Of a stretch of 64,000 nt of DNA, positions 16,746 to 24,840 are shown in pieces. The stretch lies in IMG/VR virus record IMGVR_UViG_3300032282_001282, positions 1 through 64,000 of that record; one strand, 5' to 3'. The notes beneath the pieces were generated by a model, which searched no databases, was not told the origin of the DNA, and saw only the letters and a list, made by a program, of their open reading frames with translations. The first letter of the stretch is position 1. Each line of letters opens with the position of its first letter. This stretch comes from a virus. Position numbers and translations under genes: made by a program.

Positions 16746-17369
16746 TTAAACGCCAAATACGTGTAGTGCGTGTTGATAATGTTTCTTACGATCATCAAGA
16801 CCCAATGTACCACCGTTGATACGTTTGGTCATTGTTAGGATATCACCGTTGTCTGCGTATTGGTTTAGATTGTTGGCTTCCCAGAACCAGCAAGCCGATT
16901 GTACACAGCCTTCAAAAGTCTGCATAAATTCTGTGATTTCTTCTAGAGGTGTATCGATACTTTCAGCAAACTTGCTGTAGTTTGATTTACCAGTTAACTG
17001 AATAAGTCCACGTCCGCAGTATTTCCAACCATCGCCCGACTCTTCTGGACCATTGCCCATACGGTTAGCGTAGGCACGATTAGCAATAGCTTCTGGCTTG
17101 TGTGCATAGTCATTTGCGTTTCCAGCATTGAAATACTTAGGCCATACACGGCATAGACTTTCTGCCTTGTAGTTTAAGTTTTCTTGAATAAAATTAAAGC
17201 CACCGGACTCGTGAGCACACTGAGCCAAGAAAGCCGCCACACGCTGTGGTGTATCAATTTCATAGTCGGGAAGAATTTTGCAAAGTGCTTCATACCAATG
17301 TTCTACATGGGTATTTTGCGGAATTATTTGTTGTAGTTGGTCTTGCGTAAAATTAAACTTGAAATCCAT
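16746..17369 (-). CDS. GH19 endolysin (chitinase-like muramidase)
   Basis: This 207-aa single-domain enzyme of glycoside hydrolase family 19 would cut the peptidoglycan glycan strands. Evidence is the AAFLAQCAHESGGF segment with the catalytic Glu, NRAYANRMGNGPEESGDGWK, then YCGRGLIQLTGKSNYS and CVQSACWFWE. No signal peptide is present, so release through a holin is needed, consistent with the adjacent lysis genes. It is the first gene of the lysis operon, with an AAGGAG site 6-8 nt before ATG. Confidence 0.92.
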   Translation of the reverse strand: MDFKFNFTQDQLQQIIPQNTHVEHWYEALCKILPDYEIDTPQRVAAFLAQCAHESGGFNFIQENLNYKAESLCRVWPKYFNAGNANDYAHKPEAIANRAYANRMGNGPEESGDGWKYCGRGLIQLTGKSNYSKFAESIDTPLEEITEFMQTFEGCVQSACWFWEANNLNQYADNGDILTMTKRINGGTLGLDDRKKHYQHALHVFGV

Positions 17370-17384
17370 TTTGATTGCTCCTTA

Positions 17385-17933
17385 TTATCGAATTATGCCG
17401 GCTAGGTTCCTTAGACTTTCTGTGTAATCATTTGTAGGGGCCTTTGTATCAACAGGCAAACCCGCGGCTGTTTTTATTTGATCAATAGCTTCTTGACCAT
17501 ATGCTTGTTCGTATTCATCTGGGTTTGTTGGGATTAGTGATTCTAATGCTTCTAAACTTAGATTAGTTTCTTTATGGCTCTTGTAATAACGCACACGCCA
17601 ATCTTCTATTTTTTGATCGGTAACGTTCATTAGATCTTCCATAAGGTCCATGATATTTGTTGGAGCTTCTTCATTGCGATCTAGTTCAACAAATACAATG
17701 TAGCTACCGTCTTCCATTTCGCCTGAGCTTAGGTCTGCGTCAAGGATCCAGTCATAACCTTTTTCAACAAAGTTTACTAAATCTGTTGCAGGTTCTTTAC
17801 TATCAACTTTGAAACTTAGTACAACAACATCAGCGTCGTCACCAAGTTTGCTTTTAAATTCATCAATGTGTAACTCGGGATGAATTAGTCGTGCTAGATC
17901 ACCTTGTTCAAGGCCTTCAAATAAATTAGGCAT
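17385..17933 (-). CDS. Unrecognised phage protein, probably structural
   Basis: This 182-aa acidic protein begins MPNLFEGLEQGDLARLIHPE and has a mixed alpha/beta core (VVVLSFKVDSKEPATDLVNF, SYIVFVELDRNEEAP). The start at 17933 is chosen over 17954 because it overlaps the upstream gene by only 8 nt. The two proteins upstream of the endolysin look like a pair of neck- or tail-completion proteins of T4-like phages, but I do not recognise a named family. Confidence 0.5.
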   Translation of the reverse strand: MPNLFEGLEQGDLARLIHPELHIDEFKSKLGDDADVVVLSFKVDSKEPATDLVNFVEKGYDWILDADLSSGEMEDGSYIVFVELDRNEEAPTNIMDLMEDLMNVTDQKIEDWRVRYYKSHKETNLSLEALESLIPTNPDEYEQAYGQEAIDQIKTAAGLPVDTKAPTNDYTESLRNLAGIIR

Positions 17934-18486
17934 TTGTCGGCTCCTGTTGTGCATCTTGTTGCTCTAGGTCTTGATTAATTAGACCTTGTTGGTTTTGTGC
18001 TTCATTGTCAGCACCTGTTTCATAGGCTTGATCAATGTCTTCCATGTCAACGGTACCGCCTTCTAATTCCAACGCACCCTGTTCAATGTCAGCCATCAAT
18101 TTTTTAGGCATAGTAATTTCAACTAGCCAAATTGGGCTTTTAATCATCTTAGGAACTTTTGTGCCAGGTTGAAAATCGTTTGGAGTTTTTACCTTTATTG
18201 GATGTTCAAAGAAGTCACGTTTAAAGTTAACGTCGCAGTCATATTCGCTTAAACGTGCGGCACCTTTGGGATCGGGCATTTTTTTGTAAGGCCACATAAA
18301 AGTACATTTTACAAAATACTTTTCGTAGACGGGACCTTCAACTAGTTCACCTTGTTTCCAGTGTGCAAAAGCATACAGGTCAAGTTCATCTAAGACACGT
18401 TCAAAATCCAGCAAGGTATTAACTGCTGAATCTGTCATGAATATGTCTTTAGTATTCTTTAATAAGTCTCTTATATTAGCTGCCAT
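17926..18486 (-). CDS. Unrecognised phage protein, probably structural
   Basis: This 186-aa protein has an ordered N-terminal domain (residues 1-125, with TFMWPYKKMPDPKGAARLSEY) and an acidic Gln/Glu-rich disordered tail (QDLEQQDAQQEPTNA). The order and tail suggest a scaffold or adaptor protein. It lies 12 nt after the first PP-loop gene and is followed by the 182-aa gene with an 8-nt overlap. Confidence 0.5.
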   Translation of the reverse strand: MAANIRDLLKNTKDIFMTDSAVNTLLDFERVLDELDLYAFAHWKQGELVEGPVYEKYFVKCTFMWPYKKMPDPKGAARLSEYDCDVNFKRDFFEHPIKVKTPNDFQPGTKVPKMIKSPIWLVEITMPKKLMADIEQGALELEGGTVDMEDIDQAYETGADNEAQNQQGLINQDLEQQDAQQEPTNA

Positions 18487-18497
18487 AGTAAAAGTAT

Positions 18498-19760
18498 TTA
18501 TCTCTTACTTGGCTGTACGACCTTTAGCTTTCGATCCTTAACTATGCGATAATCGGTGTTGGATTTTGTAATATAATCGCGGTTTAGCAACGCCGGTGTT
18601 GCTTGGTATTTGGTAGTTCCAAAGTAATAATTAGGCGTAAAGTTAACTTTAAGGCCCGTAGGACGATCAAGTTCGTAGATAAGAAGGTCAGGACTGATAT
18701 TGTTTGCTAGGTGCTGTAAACCCGATTCCCATGCACTATATAGGTTAGTGCCTTCTAAATTTTTGTAAAACCAATGGTCCATTTCATTAAAGAAACTGTT
18801 ACTTGGCTTGCTAGTTTGCCAAGTTTCTAAATCATAATCTGGGTATATAATGCTCTTGGCAACGTGTTCGTATGCCGTACGTTCTTTGCTTAAATTACCC
18901 GACCAATTGACCATAAACTGTAAGTGTTGATTCTGCGGTAACTCAAACCAATTCTTAATCATGTGTACTTGTTTAACAACTAACTCGGGTAAATCAGGAG
19001 TCCAGTAAAATAATTCTGTAGTTATGTTTGTGTAGTCTCCAACAATGGGACTAGGATGATTACACATAACATCATTAAAATAAAAATACCAGTTGCTGTC
19101 AATGATAGTCATCCTGGGTTTATCAATTCCGTATAGCACACAGATCTTTTTACCAGTGTCGGCTAAGTCCCTGTGTTCTTTTGAATTTAAGTTATTGTGC
19201 TTATCACCGTGTCCGGGCTGGAACCAGTCACGAGTTGTGAATATCCAAGACTCATCTCGAGTTGTTTCTTGTTCAAACATAAACTCGCTGTAGTCATGGA
19301 ATGTTGTTTTAGTCTTTGGATAGTTAGTGCGTATCCAATCAAATAAAGGTTTAGCCGCAAACTCAGCTTCACCTAAGGTATTATTTGCGTTTGTAGTAAA
19401 TGCATCATATACAGCATCTTTGGCCGCTGTCTTGGGATAACGAAACACAACTTCATCTAAGTGTATACCGTTGAGTAAGAAACTAAAGATAGCAGTAGTA
19501 CTGTCACCACCGCCACTGGCTTCTATACGTATCCAATCGTACTTTTCACGTAATTGTACAGCCCTTAGTCTATACAGCTCACGCAAGTCTGTTTCTGGTT
19601 CTATTGACCAGTCACTTCGTGCAAAAACCAACTCGTTAAAATGCCAAGTTGGTTTCTGTCTTGTTTTTGAAGCATACAAGTAAGCCTGAGGCTTTGAATA
19701 AAAAACCTCAGACCCTACCTTGTAATATCCTAACTTAGGATTTTGTTCTATACCATGCAT
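18498..19760 (-). CDS. PP-loop ATP-pyrophosphatase family protein (copy 1)
   Basis: This 420-aa protein carries the PP-loop motif SGGGDS at residues 82-87, the signature of enzymes that adenylate a carbonyl or carboxylate (asparagine synthase, QueC, tRNA thiolases). The preceding region (LGYYKVGSEVFYSKPQAYLYA, EPETDLRELYRLRAVQLREK) and later RDESWIF, CVLYGIDKP and NEMDHWFYK are shared with copies at 20868-22094 and 25875-27002. No glutaminase domain or signal peptide is present. Its ATG overlaps the stop of the upstream Bug gene, so the two are co-translated. The substrate is unknown. Confidence 0.75.
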   Translation of the reverse strand: MHGIEQNPKLGYYKVGSEVFYSKPQAYLYASKTRQKPTWHFNELVFARSDWSIEPETDLRELYRLRAVQLREKYDWIRIEASGGGDSTTAIFSFLLNGIHLDEVVFRYPKTAAKDAVYDAFTTNANNTLGEAEFAAKPLFDWIRTNYPKTKTTFHDYSEFMFEQETTRDESWIFTTRDWFQPGHGDKHNNLNSKEHRDLADTGKKICVLYGIDKPRMTIIDSNWYFYFNDVMCNHPSPIVGDYTNITTELFYWTPDLPELVVKQVHMIKNWFELPQNQHLQFMVNWSGNLSKERTAYEHVAKSIIYPDYDLETWQTSKPSNSFFNEMDHWFYKNLEGTNLYSAWESGLQHLANNISPDLLIYELDRPTGLKVNFTPNYYFGTTKYQATPALLNRDYITKSNTDYRIVKDRKLKVVQPSKR

Positions 19761-20668
19761 TACTGGTCTAGTTTAACACCAACTGTTAGTTTAGTCCAGT
19801 ATTCGTTTTGTTCATCAAACCAAGACTTTAGTTGCTTTTCAGGAACAGTGAACGCCTGGCAATAATCTAATGCGTAGGCATCGTGTACAGATTTTGCATT
19901 TTCAACTTTGAGTAAAATCTCGCGGATTTCTTTAGCCTTAGCTTCAGGGAACGAACTAGGAACCATAAAGTTATATGGTGTATTCATTTTAGCCAATGAT
20001 GCCGGGAAGCCTTGACTGCTCAAGTTAGGAAACTTACCAACTGGCTTAGGACCTGTAGTACCTAGGATATTTAAACGAACTTTATTATCTTCGCCAGTCC
20101 AACGTTCCATGTCGCCTACAAAACCAACAACAAAGTCAACCTGTCCGCCTACGCTACCAATAATAGCTTCAGTGGTACTTTTAAACGGAATGATAGTTGA
20201 ATCGGGGAATTTCTTTTGGAACTGTAGTGCAACTAAATGACTAACAACACCAAGACCACTGGTACCAATAGTTAAGTGTTTGTCTTTAGGAACATCACTC
20301 CATGTGCGATATTTAGGACTTGCAATAGCAAATGGTACGCTACATTGTGTCCAGATAGTTCTAAAGTCATTTACGTTCCAGCTTTCTTTAGGATAGAAGT
20401 TTGGACGTAACCAAAACGCACCAGATGTCATAAAAATGGTGTTAGGGTTATTTTTTACGTGATTTACTGCTACTGCTTGACCGCCACCGGGATAAGCATC
20501 TACTAAGAATTCATATTTCTTTTGTATAGCGTTTGCTTCTCTTGCTAGGTTGCGGGTGTAGTTAAATGAATTGTCAGCGGCGCTGAATCCATAAACGATT
20601 GTAACTTTATCTTGTGCTACGGCTGAAAAAGCCAGAGCCGCAAGTAGTACTGCTAAAATTTTCTTCAC
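19760..20668 (-). CDS. Bug/TctC-type periplasmic solute-binding protein (copy 1)
   Basis: This 302-aa protein has a Sec signal peptide (MKKILAVLLAALAFSAVAQ, cleavage after AVA). The mature fold is of the TctC/Bug type: VTIVYGFSAADNSFNY, YPGGGQAVAVNHVKNNP, TIGTSGLGVVSHL and LSSQGFPASLAKMNTPYN. Such proteins bind carboxylates or similar solutes in the periplasm and pass them to TctAB-type permeases. It starts with GTG. The upstream leader holds both a late box (20855) and a sigma70 promoter (20692-20721). The downstream PP-loop gene overlaps its stop. Confidence 0.85.
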   Translation of the reverse strand: MKKILAVLLAALAFSAVAQDKVTIVYGFSAADNSFNYTRNLAREANAIQKKYEFLVDAYPGGGQAVAVNHVKNNPNTIFMTSGAFWLRPNFYPKESWNVNDFRTIWTQCSVPFAIASPKYRTWSDVPKDKHLTIGTSGLGVVSHLVALQFQKKFPDSTIIPFKSTTEAIIGSVGGQVDFVVGFVGDMERWTGEDNKVRLNILGTTGPKPVGKFPNLSSQGFPASLAKMNTPYNFMVPSSFPEAKAKEIREILLKVENAKSVHDAYALDYCQAFTVPEKQLKSWFDEQNEYWTKLTVGVKLDQ

Positions 20669-20691
20669 GAGAGATCTCCAATAAGTTTATA

Positions 20692-20721
20692 AGTTTACGA
20701 TATTACTCGTATGTTTGTCAA
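20692..20721 (-). promoter_or_regulatory. Sigma70-type promoter of the first Bug gene
   Basis: On the minus strand TTGACA is followed after 18 bp by TAAACT. It lies 24 nt upstream of the GTG start at 20668. The -35 box is perfect, and the promoter looks host-type rather than late phage-type. Confidence 0.6.
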
Positions 20722-20734
20722 ATGTTTTATTTGG

Positions 20735-20850
20735 CTAGTAGAGAAATCTACTTACGGGAATCGGCGTTCTAGGCATAACATGCTAGTAAAAGAGTTTCGC
20801 TACTCTAGGCGTCAATGTGTAGTCCGACGTCGGAGGATCCGGCGTTGCTA
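20735..20850 (-). other. Structured leader between PP-loop copy 2 and Bug copy 1
   Basis: This non-coding stretch has small hairpins (AGTAGA/TCTACT near 20738-20753, AGAGT/ACTCT near 20791-20807) and a 12-bp perfect palindrome TCCGACGTCGGA. Repeated GCCTAGA units and repeated CGGCGTT units are also present. It is transcribed from the late box at 20855 and lies upstream of the sigma70 promoter of the Bug gene. A regulatory or small RNA is possible. Confidence 0.4.
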
Positions 20851-20854
20851 AATT

Positions 20855-20862
20855 TATTTATA
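20855..20862 (-). promoter_or_regulatory. Late promoter box (TATAAATA)
   Basis: This perfect T4-type late element on the minus strand stands just after the stop of the second PP-loop gene. Transcription from it would include the structured leader and the first Bug gene. Confidence 0.6.
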
Positions 20863-20867
20863 CTAGA

Positions 20868-22094
20868 TTAAAATCTGTCGGCAATTTCTACGCTGTAACG
20901 ACGATTGGGATTAGTATACTCTGCAGGACCAATTTTGTAAAATGGAGTTAAGAATCCAACAAAGCCTACTGCACGTTTTAATTCCCAATTAAAATACTTT
21001 GGGTCTACGTTGCGTTCAACAAATTCGATGCCAGCTCGCCAGCTTTGGTACAATTTGTGATTTTCAAATTGACTATAGAACCAATAATCCATTTCACTGT
21101 AGAAGTTAGTAGCAGGCTTACCGACTTGGAAAGTCATTTGATCATAGTCGGGGTATACCAAGGGTTTAATCATTGCTTCATAGGCTGTACGCTGTGCATT
21201 ACTATGATTAGGCCAGCGAGCTAAAAATTGTAAATGACTGTTTGCTGGTTGATTAAACCAGTTGCGTATCACGTGTGCTTGTTTTACACTTAGCTCGGGT
21301 AAATCAGGAGTCCAAAAGAAATACTCGTTAGTAATATTAGTATACTCACCCATGTCGGGGTTGGCGTAGTTAGCTTGGAAGTCGATAAAATACAAATACC
21401 ATTCGCCATCACGTATACACATCTTGGGTTTATCTATGCCGTAGAGTACGCAAATACTTTTTCCAGCGTCGGCTAAGATTCTGTGATTAATTGTTTGGTA
21501 ATTGGGAAATTTAGTAACGTGCCCTGGTTGTAAAAAGTCCTTGGCACTATATACCCAAGACTCATCACGGCCATCATTGGCCAGCATATCAGCAGAGTAA
21601 TCGTGTACTGTTATTTTAATATTAGGGTAGTGTGTCTTGAGCCAATTAAACAGTGGGCGAGTAGCGTACTCATATTCGCTTAGGTGATTTTCTGCGTGAA
21701 AGTTATTTTGTGTAATTGGAATCTTGCCTTCACCGGCTCTAGGATAACGAAACACAATTTCATCTAGGTGTATATCATTTAATAAAAAATTAAATAATGC
21801 CTGTGTGCTATCACTGCCACCACTGCACTCTAATCTAATATAATCGTACTTGTCTCGTAACTGTTGAGCACGAATACGATACAGTTCTTTCAAGCCAATT
21901 TCAGGTTCGTGTTCCCAGTCCTGGGCACCGTAGATTTCATTGTTAAAATTCCAATGCGGAAACTCGCCAGTCTTGGTTGCTTCAATTAAGGCCTGTACCT
22001 TGCTAAAGAAAACTTTATCGCCGACTGTGTAGTAACCTAACTTAGGATTGTTTTCTAAGTTAACATCATAAAACTTTGTTATAAATTTATTCAT
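20868..22094 (-). CDS. PP-loop ATP-pyrophosphatase family protein (copy 2)
   Basis: This 408-aa paralog of the 420-aa protein has SGGSDS at residues 91-96. Shared blocks are LGYYTVGDKVFFSK, EPEIGLKELYRIRAQQLR, RDESWVYSAKDFLQPGH, CVLYGIDKPKM and EMDYWFYSQFE. It is cytoplasmic, with no signal peptide. It follows the oxygenase-like gene, start touching stop, in the order Bug, oxygenase, PP-loop. The strong conservation of blocks far from the PP-loop indicates that the copies do similar chemistry on possibly different substrates. Confidence 0.75.
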   Translation of the reverse strand: MNKFITKFYDVNLENNPKLGYYTVGDKVFFSKVQALIEATKTGEFPHWNFNNEIYGAQDWEHEPEIGLKELYRIRAQQLRDKYDYIRLECSGGSDSTQALFNFLLNDIHLDEIVFRYPRAGEGKIPITQNNFHAENHLSEYEYATRPLFNWLKTHYPNIKITVHDYSADMLANDGRDESWVYSAKDFLQPGHVTKFPNYQTINHRILADAGKSICVLYGIDKPKMCIRDGEWYLYFIDFQANYANPDMGEYTNITNEYFFWTPDLPELSVKQAHVIRNWFNQPANSHLQFLARWPNHSNAQRTAYEAMIKPLVYPDYDQMTFQVGKPATNFYSEMDYWFYSQFENHKLYQSWRAGIEFVERNVDPKYFNWELKRAVGFVGFLTPFYKIGPAEYTNPNRRYSVEIADRF

Positions 22095-22819
22095 TAGAGA
22101 TTAATAACTAAATCTGGACTTGCACGTTTAAGTAATTCTAGTGTTGTTTCTGTTACGTTGCCTGTTACCTGTAGCATAGGACGATCATGCCAACCCATGT
22201 TACAAGTAGCGTGTGGAATGTCTTGCCATTCCCAAGTAATACAATCACCTGCTCGCCATTGTGTCCACATAGCGTTACCTAACTGAAACACCTGTCCTAA
22301 TTGCCAGTCGGTTAACATAATAGCAAAGCGTCGATAGACTTCGGGGTTTTCGTCAAACTTAGTGACCTTAAAACTATTTTCACGTATAGGATTACCGGGA
22401 AAGTTATCTATGTGTGTAACTAACATCTGTCCTGTACGTTGATTGTGGAAGTTAACGTCAGCTCTAGTAAGACCTAATATGTCTCGGATCATACTAAACA
22501 CACCAACGTTTGTTACGTTTTTGCGATCGTAAATTTCCATTTTAGGATCAGCACCGGCACGTATTAAATCAGCTTCTTCGGCACTGGCGGTATACAACTC
22601 GCCTTTTACTTTGTGTTTGTTACGGTCAGCCCAACCTGTTGCTTTCGATGTTGGCGTACATTGTTGTATAGCCGCTGTAAAATCGTAATTAAAACGACAA
22701 ACGTATGTATAACTGTCCTTACCCGGCTCAGGAGGCCGAGTGGGATCAAAATGCCAACGACTTGTAGCCTTTGTGCCTTCCCAACGGCTACCGTTCCAAT
22801 CTAAATATTTTTCTGTCAT
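22094..22819 (-). CDS. 2OG-Fe(II) oxygenase-like protein (copy 1)
   Basis: This 241-aa cytoplasmic protein has TGQMLVTHID (His136, Asp138), then GDCITWEWQDIPHATCN (His203) and HDRPMLQVTG (Arg213). This matches the HxD...H iron triad and 2-oxoglutarate-binding Arg of aspartyl/asparaginyl-hydroxylase-like oxygenases. The core is shared with the 244-aa protein at 27917-28651. It starts directly after the stop of Bug copy 2. The hydroxylation target (amino acid, protein or imported solute) is unknown. Confidence 0.65.
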   Translation of the reverse strand: MTEKYLDWNGSRWEGTKATSRWHFDPTRPPEPGKDSYTYVCRFNYDFTAAIQQCTPTSKATGWADRNKHKVKGELYTASAEEADLIRAGADPKMEIYDRKNVTNVGVFSMIRDILGLTRADVNFHNQRTGQMLVTHIDNFPGNPIRENSFKVTKFDENPEVYRRFAIMLTDWQLGQVFQLGNAMWTQWRAGDCITWEWQDIPHATCNMGWHDRPMLQVTGNVTETTLELLKRASPDLVINL

Positions 22820-23779
22820 TTATTTTGTGGAGAGCGATTTAATTAACGGATTAAAAGTTTTTCTTAAATCTTCAACATGACTTTTAATACCTTGTGGGTA
22901 TAACTCTTCTTCAACGTAGAATACAAAGTTTAAGTCAGCATATTCTTTATACTCTGGACTACGTATTGCATCTGCAAAAACACGTTGATACCAATCGACT
23001 ATGTCCTTGGGTGCATTCGGTGGCAACAACAAACTCCATCCGCCATAGATATTAATGTTTCCTACTGAATCTCTTAGTAGTGGGACATTTGGTAACTGTG
23101 GCAACTTTTTATTACCAGTTAAGCCGATGAATTTAATTTTGCCTGCTTCAGCCAACGGCCTTGCAACAGCACTAGGTAATACGCCAAACTCAATACCGGC
23201 ATCACTGGCAACACTGGTTACAACCTGCGCCGGTCCTTGAAATTGAATATACTGTACCTGTTGATTTCCATTGGCTTTAAGCATCATGTATTCGTAGACC
23301 ATACGATGTGCTCCGCTACCAACTCCAACGTTAATAGGATTTTGTGTAGTCTGTAGTCTCTTTACAAATTCAGCCGGAGTGTTTGTTCGGCTGTCGGCTT
23401 TTGCAACCAAGGCCAGTGGACTCTTGCCAATGGTCATTATGTCGGTGAAACTATTGTAATTAAATTTTTTAACATCCGCTTGCCAAATATCGTTAGTAAC
23501 ATAGATACTCATTTGACTGGGAATTAAAATAGTATAACCGTCAGCTGGCGTAGTTACAAAACTGTTGAGAGCCACTACTCCATCTGCGCCAACTTTGTTT
23601 TCAAATATAAATTTAACATCAGGGTTGCGTTTAGAAATAATGTTTGCAATAGCTCTGAATGTAAGTTCATTACCTGTGCCTGGGCCATAACCTATCACTA
23701 CGTTAATTGGTTTAGTGGGTTCCCAAGCAAATGCGGCCAATGGAAATAGCAATAATGCTAATAGAAGTTTTTTTATCAT
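22820..23779 (-). CDS. Bug/TctC-type periplasmic solute-binding protein (copy 2)
   Basis: This is a 319-aa classical Bug protein with signal peptide MIKKLLLALLLFPLAAFA. The mature part begins WEPTKPINVVIGYGPGTGNE and includes NKVGADGVVALNSFVTTPADGYT, then INVGVGSGAHRMVYEYM and KLPQLPNVPLLRDS. Bug proteins bind organic acids, amino acids or amides. It is the first gene of a Bug, oxygenase, PP-loop operon and is driven by an excellent sigma70-type promoter. phoH starts divergently 130 bp away. Confidence 0.9.
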   Translation of the reverse strand: MIKKLLLALLLFPLAAFAWEPTKPINVVIGYGPGTGNELTFRAIANIISKRNPDVKFIFENKVGADGVVALNSFVTTPADGYTILIPSQMSIYVTNDIWQADVKKFNYNSFTDIMTIGKSPLALVAKADSRTNTPAEFVKRLQTTQNPINVGVGSGAHRMVYEYMMLKANGNQQVQYIQFQGPAQVVTSVASDAGIEFGVLPSAVARPLAEAGKIKFIGLTGNKKLPQLPNVPLLRDSVGNINIYGGWSLLLPPNAPKDIVDWYQRVFADAIRSPEYKEYADLNFVFYVEEELYPQGIKSHVEDLRKTFNPLIKSLSTK

Positions 23780-23825
23780 TTTGATTGAAATTCTGATGTG
23801 CCTAATACTTATACTAGTTTCTACA

Positions 23826-23854
23826 AGTATAAACTGTTATTTTATCAAAGTCAA
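23826..23854 (-). promoter_or_regulatory. Sigma70-type promoter of the Bug copy 2 operon
   Basis: On the minus strand TTGACT, a 17-bp spacer and TATACT lie 47 nt upstream of the ATG at 23779. It faces away from phoH. Confidence 0.75.
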
Positions 23855-23909
23855 GCCATGACCTAAATAATTTAGTAGACACCATGTCTACTATTTCAAG
23901 GAGGCAAAT

Positions 23910-24677
23910 TTGTCCAAACGACAACGAGGTAATAGAGCAGAGGCTCTAATTGTAGATAATCACAGTAGTTTTAGTAGTAATAATACAGTAAGGTTGGACT
24001 TGTATCAGAAACCTAGTAAGTTTCAACAACGCCCAATTACGCTGATCCCAAAAAGTCTTGCCCAAGAGACCTATATTGACCTATTAACCGATCCCGAAAA
24101 ACTTATAGTGTTTGCCACAGGCCCAGCGGGCACAGGCAAAACAATGCTGGCTGTACTGGCCGCACTCAAAGCATTTAGGGATGGCAAAATAGAACGTATA
24201 GTCGTAACAAGACCTGCTGTGGGAGTCGATGATGAAGAACATGGGTTTTTACCCGGAGACTTAAATGAAAAGATGGCTCCGTGGACTAGACCTATATTTG
24301 ACATAATCGGCGAATACTACCGCCAAACAGAAATCGTACGTATGCTAGATGAAAATCAAATTGAGATCAGTCCCCTAGCCTATATGAGAGGTAGAACATT
24401 TAAAAAATCGTGGATTATTGCAGACGAAATGCAAAACGCGACACCAAGTCAGATGAAAATGTTACTCACACGATTAGGGGAAGGCAGTAAAATGATCGTT
24501 ACAGGTGATACACGCCAAGCAGATAGACAGGAGGACGACAACGGATTGTTGGATTTCCAGCGTTTAGTAGAGGATTATCAACGCTGTAAATATGTGTCTG
24601 GAATCGAGTTCGATCACAGAGATATTCAACGACACCCTGCTGTGCTTGAAATTCTTAAAATTTACAAGGAGGTCTAG
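23910..24677 (+). CDS. phoH: PhoH-like ATPase
   Basis: This 255-aa P-loop ATPase of the PhoH family has Walker A GPAGTGKT (71-78), VTRPAVGVDDEEHGFLPGDL, DEMQN (Walker B) and VTGDTRQ. These proteins are nucleotide-dependent RNA/DNA-associated helicase-like enzymes common in phages. The start is TTG, chosen for its ideal AGGAGG site 6 nt upstream. It is one of only two genes on the plus strand and is closed by a terminator at 24700-24724. Confidence 0.92.
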   Translation: MSKRQRGNRAEALIVDNHSSFSSNNTVRLDLYQKPSKFQQRPITLIPKSLAQETYIDLLTDPEKLIVFATGPAGTGKTMLAVLAALKAFRDGKIERIVVTRPAVGVDDEEHGFLPGDLNEKMAPWTRPIFDIIGEYYRQTEIVRMLDENQIEISPLAYMRGRTFKKSWIIADEMQNATPSQMKMLLTRLGEGSKMIVTGDTRQADRQEDDNGLLDFQRLVEDYQRCKYVSGIEFDHRDIQRHPAVLEILKIYKEV

Positions 24678-24699
24678 TTTATACAAATTAGATAGAGTA

Positions 24700-24724
24700 A
24701 ACCCGGGATCTTCCCGGGTTTTGT
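24700..24724 (+). terminator. Rho-independent terminator of phoH
   Basis: AACCCGGG pairs perfectly with CCCGGGTT across a 5-nt loop and is followed by TTGTT. It lies 23 nt after the phoH stop. Confidence 0.8.
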
Positions 24725-24743
24725 TATACCCCCCACTAAATAC

Positions 24744-24751
24744 TATAAATA
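24744..24751 (+). promoter_or_regulatory. Late promoter box (TATAAATA), plus strand
   Basis: This is a perfect T4-type late element 90 nt before the DctP-like start. A second AT-rich CATAAATA occurs closer, near 24805. It is the only strong late box found on the plus strand. Confidence 0.5.
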
Positions 24752-24840
24752 TTTCAAGTATGCCTTGCTGTGCCCCCCAAATTCACAAACATTATTTAAT
24801 TAAGGCATAAATATGTTTATATCACTAGGAGATTTACAAT

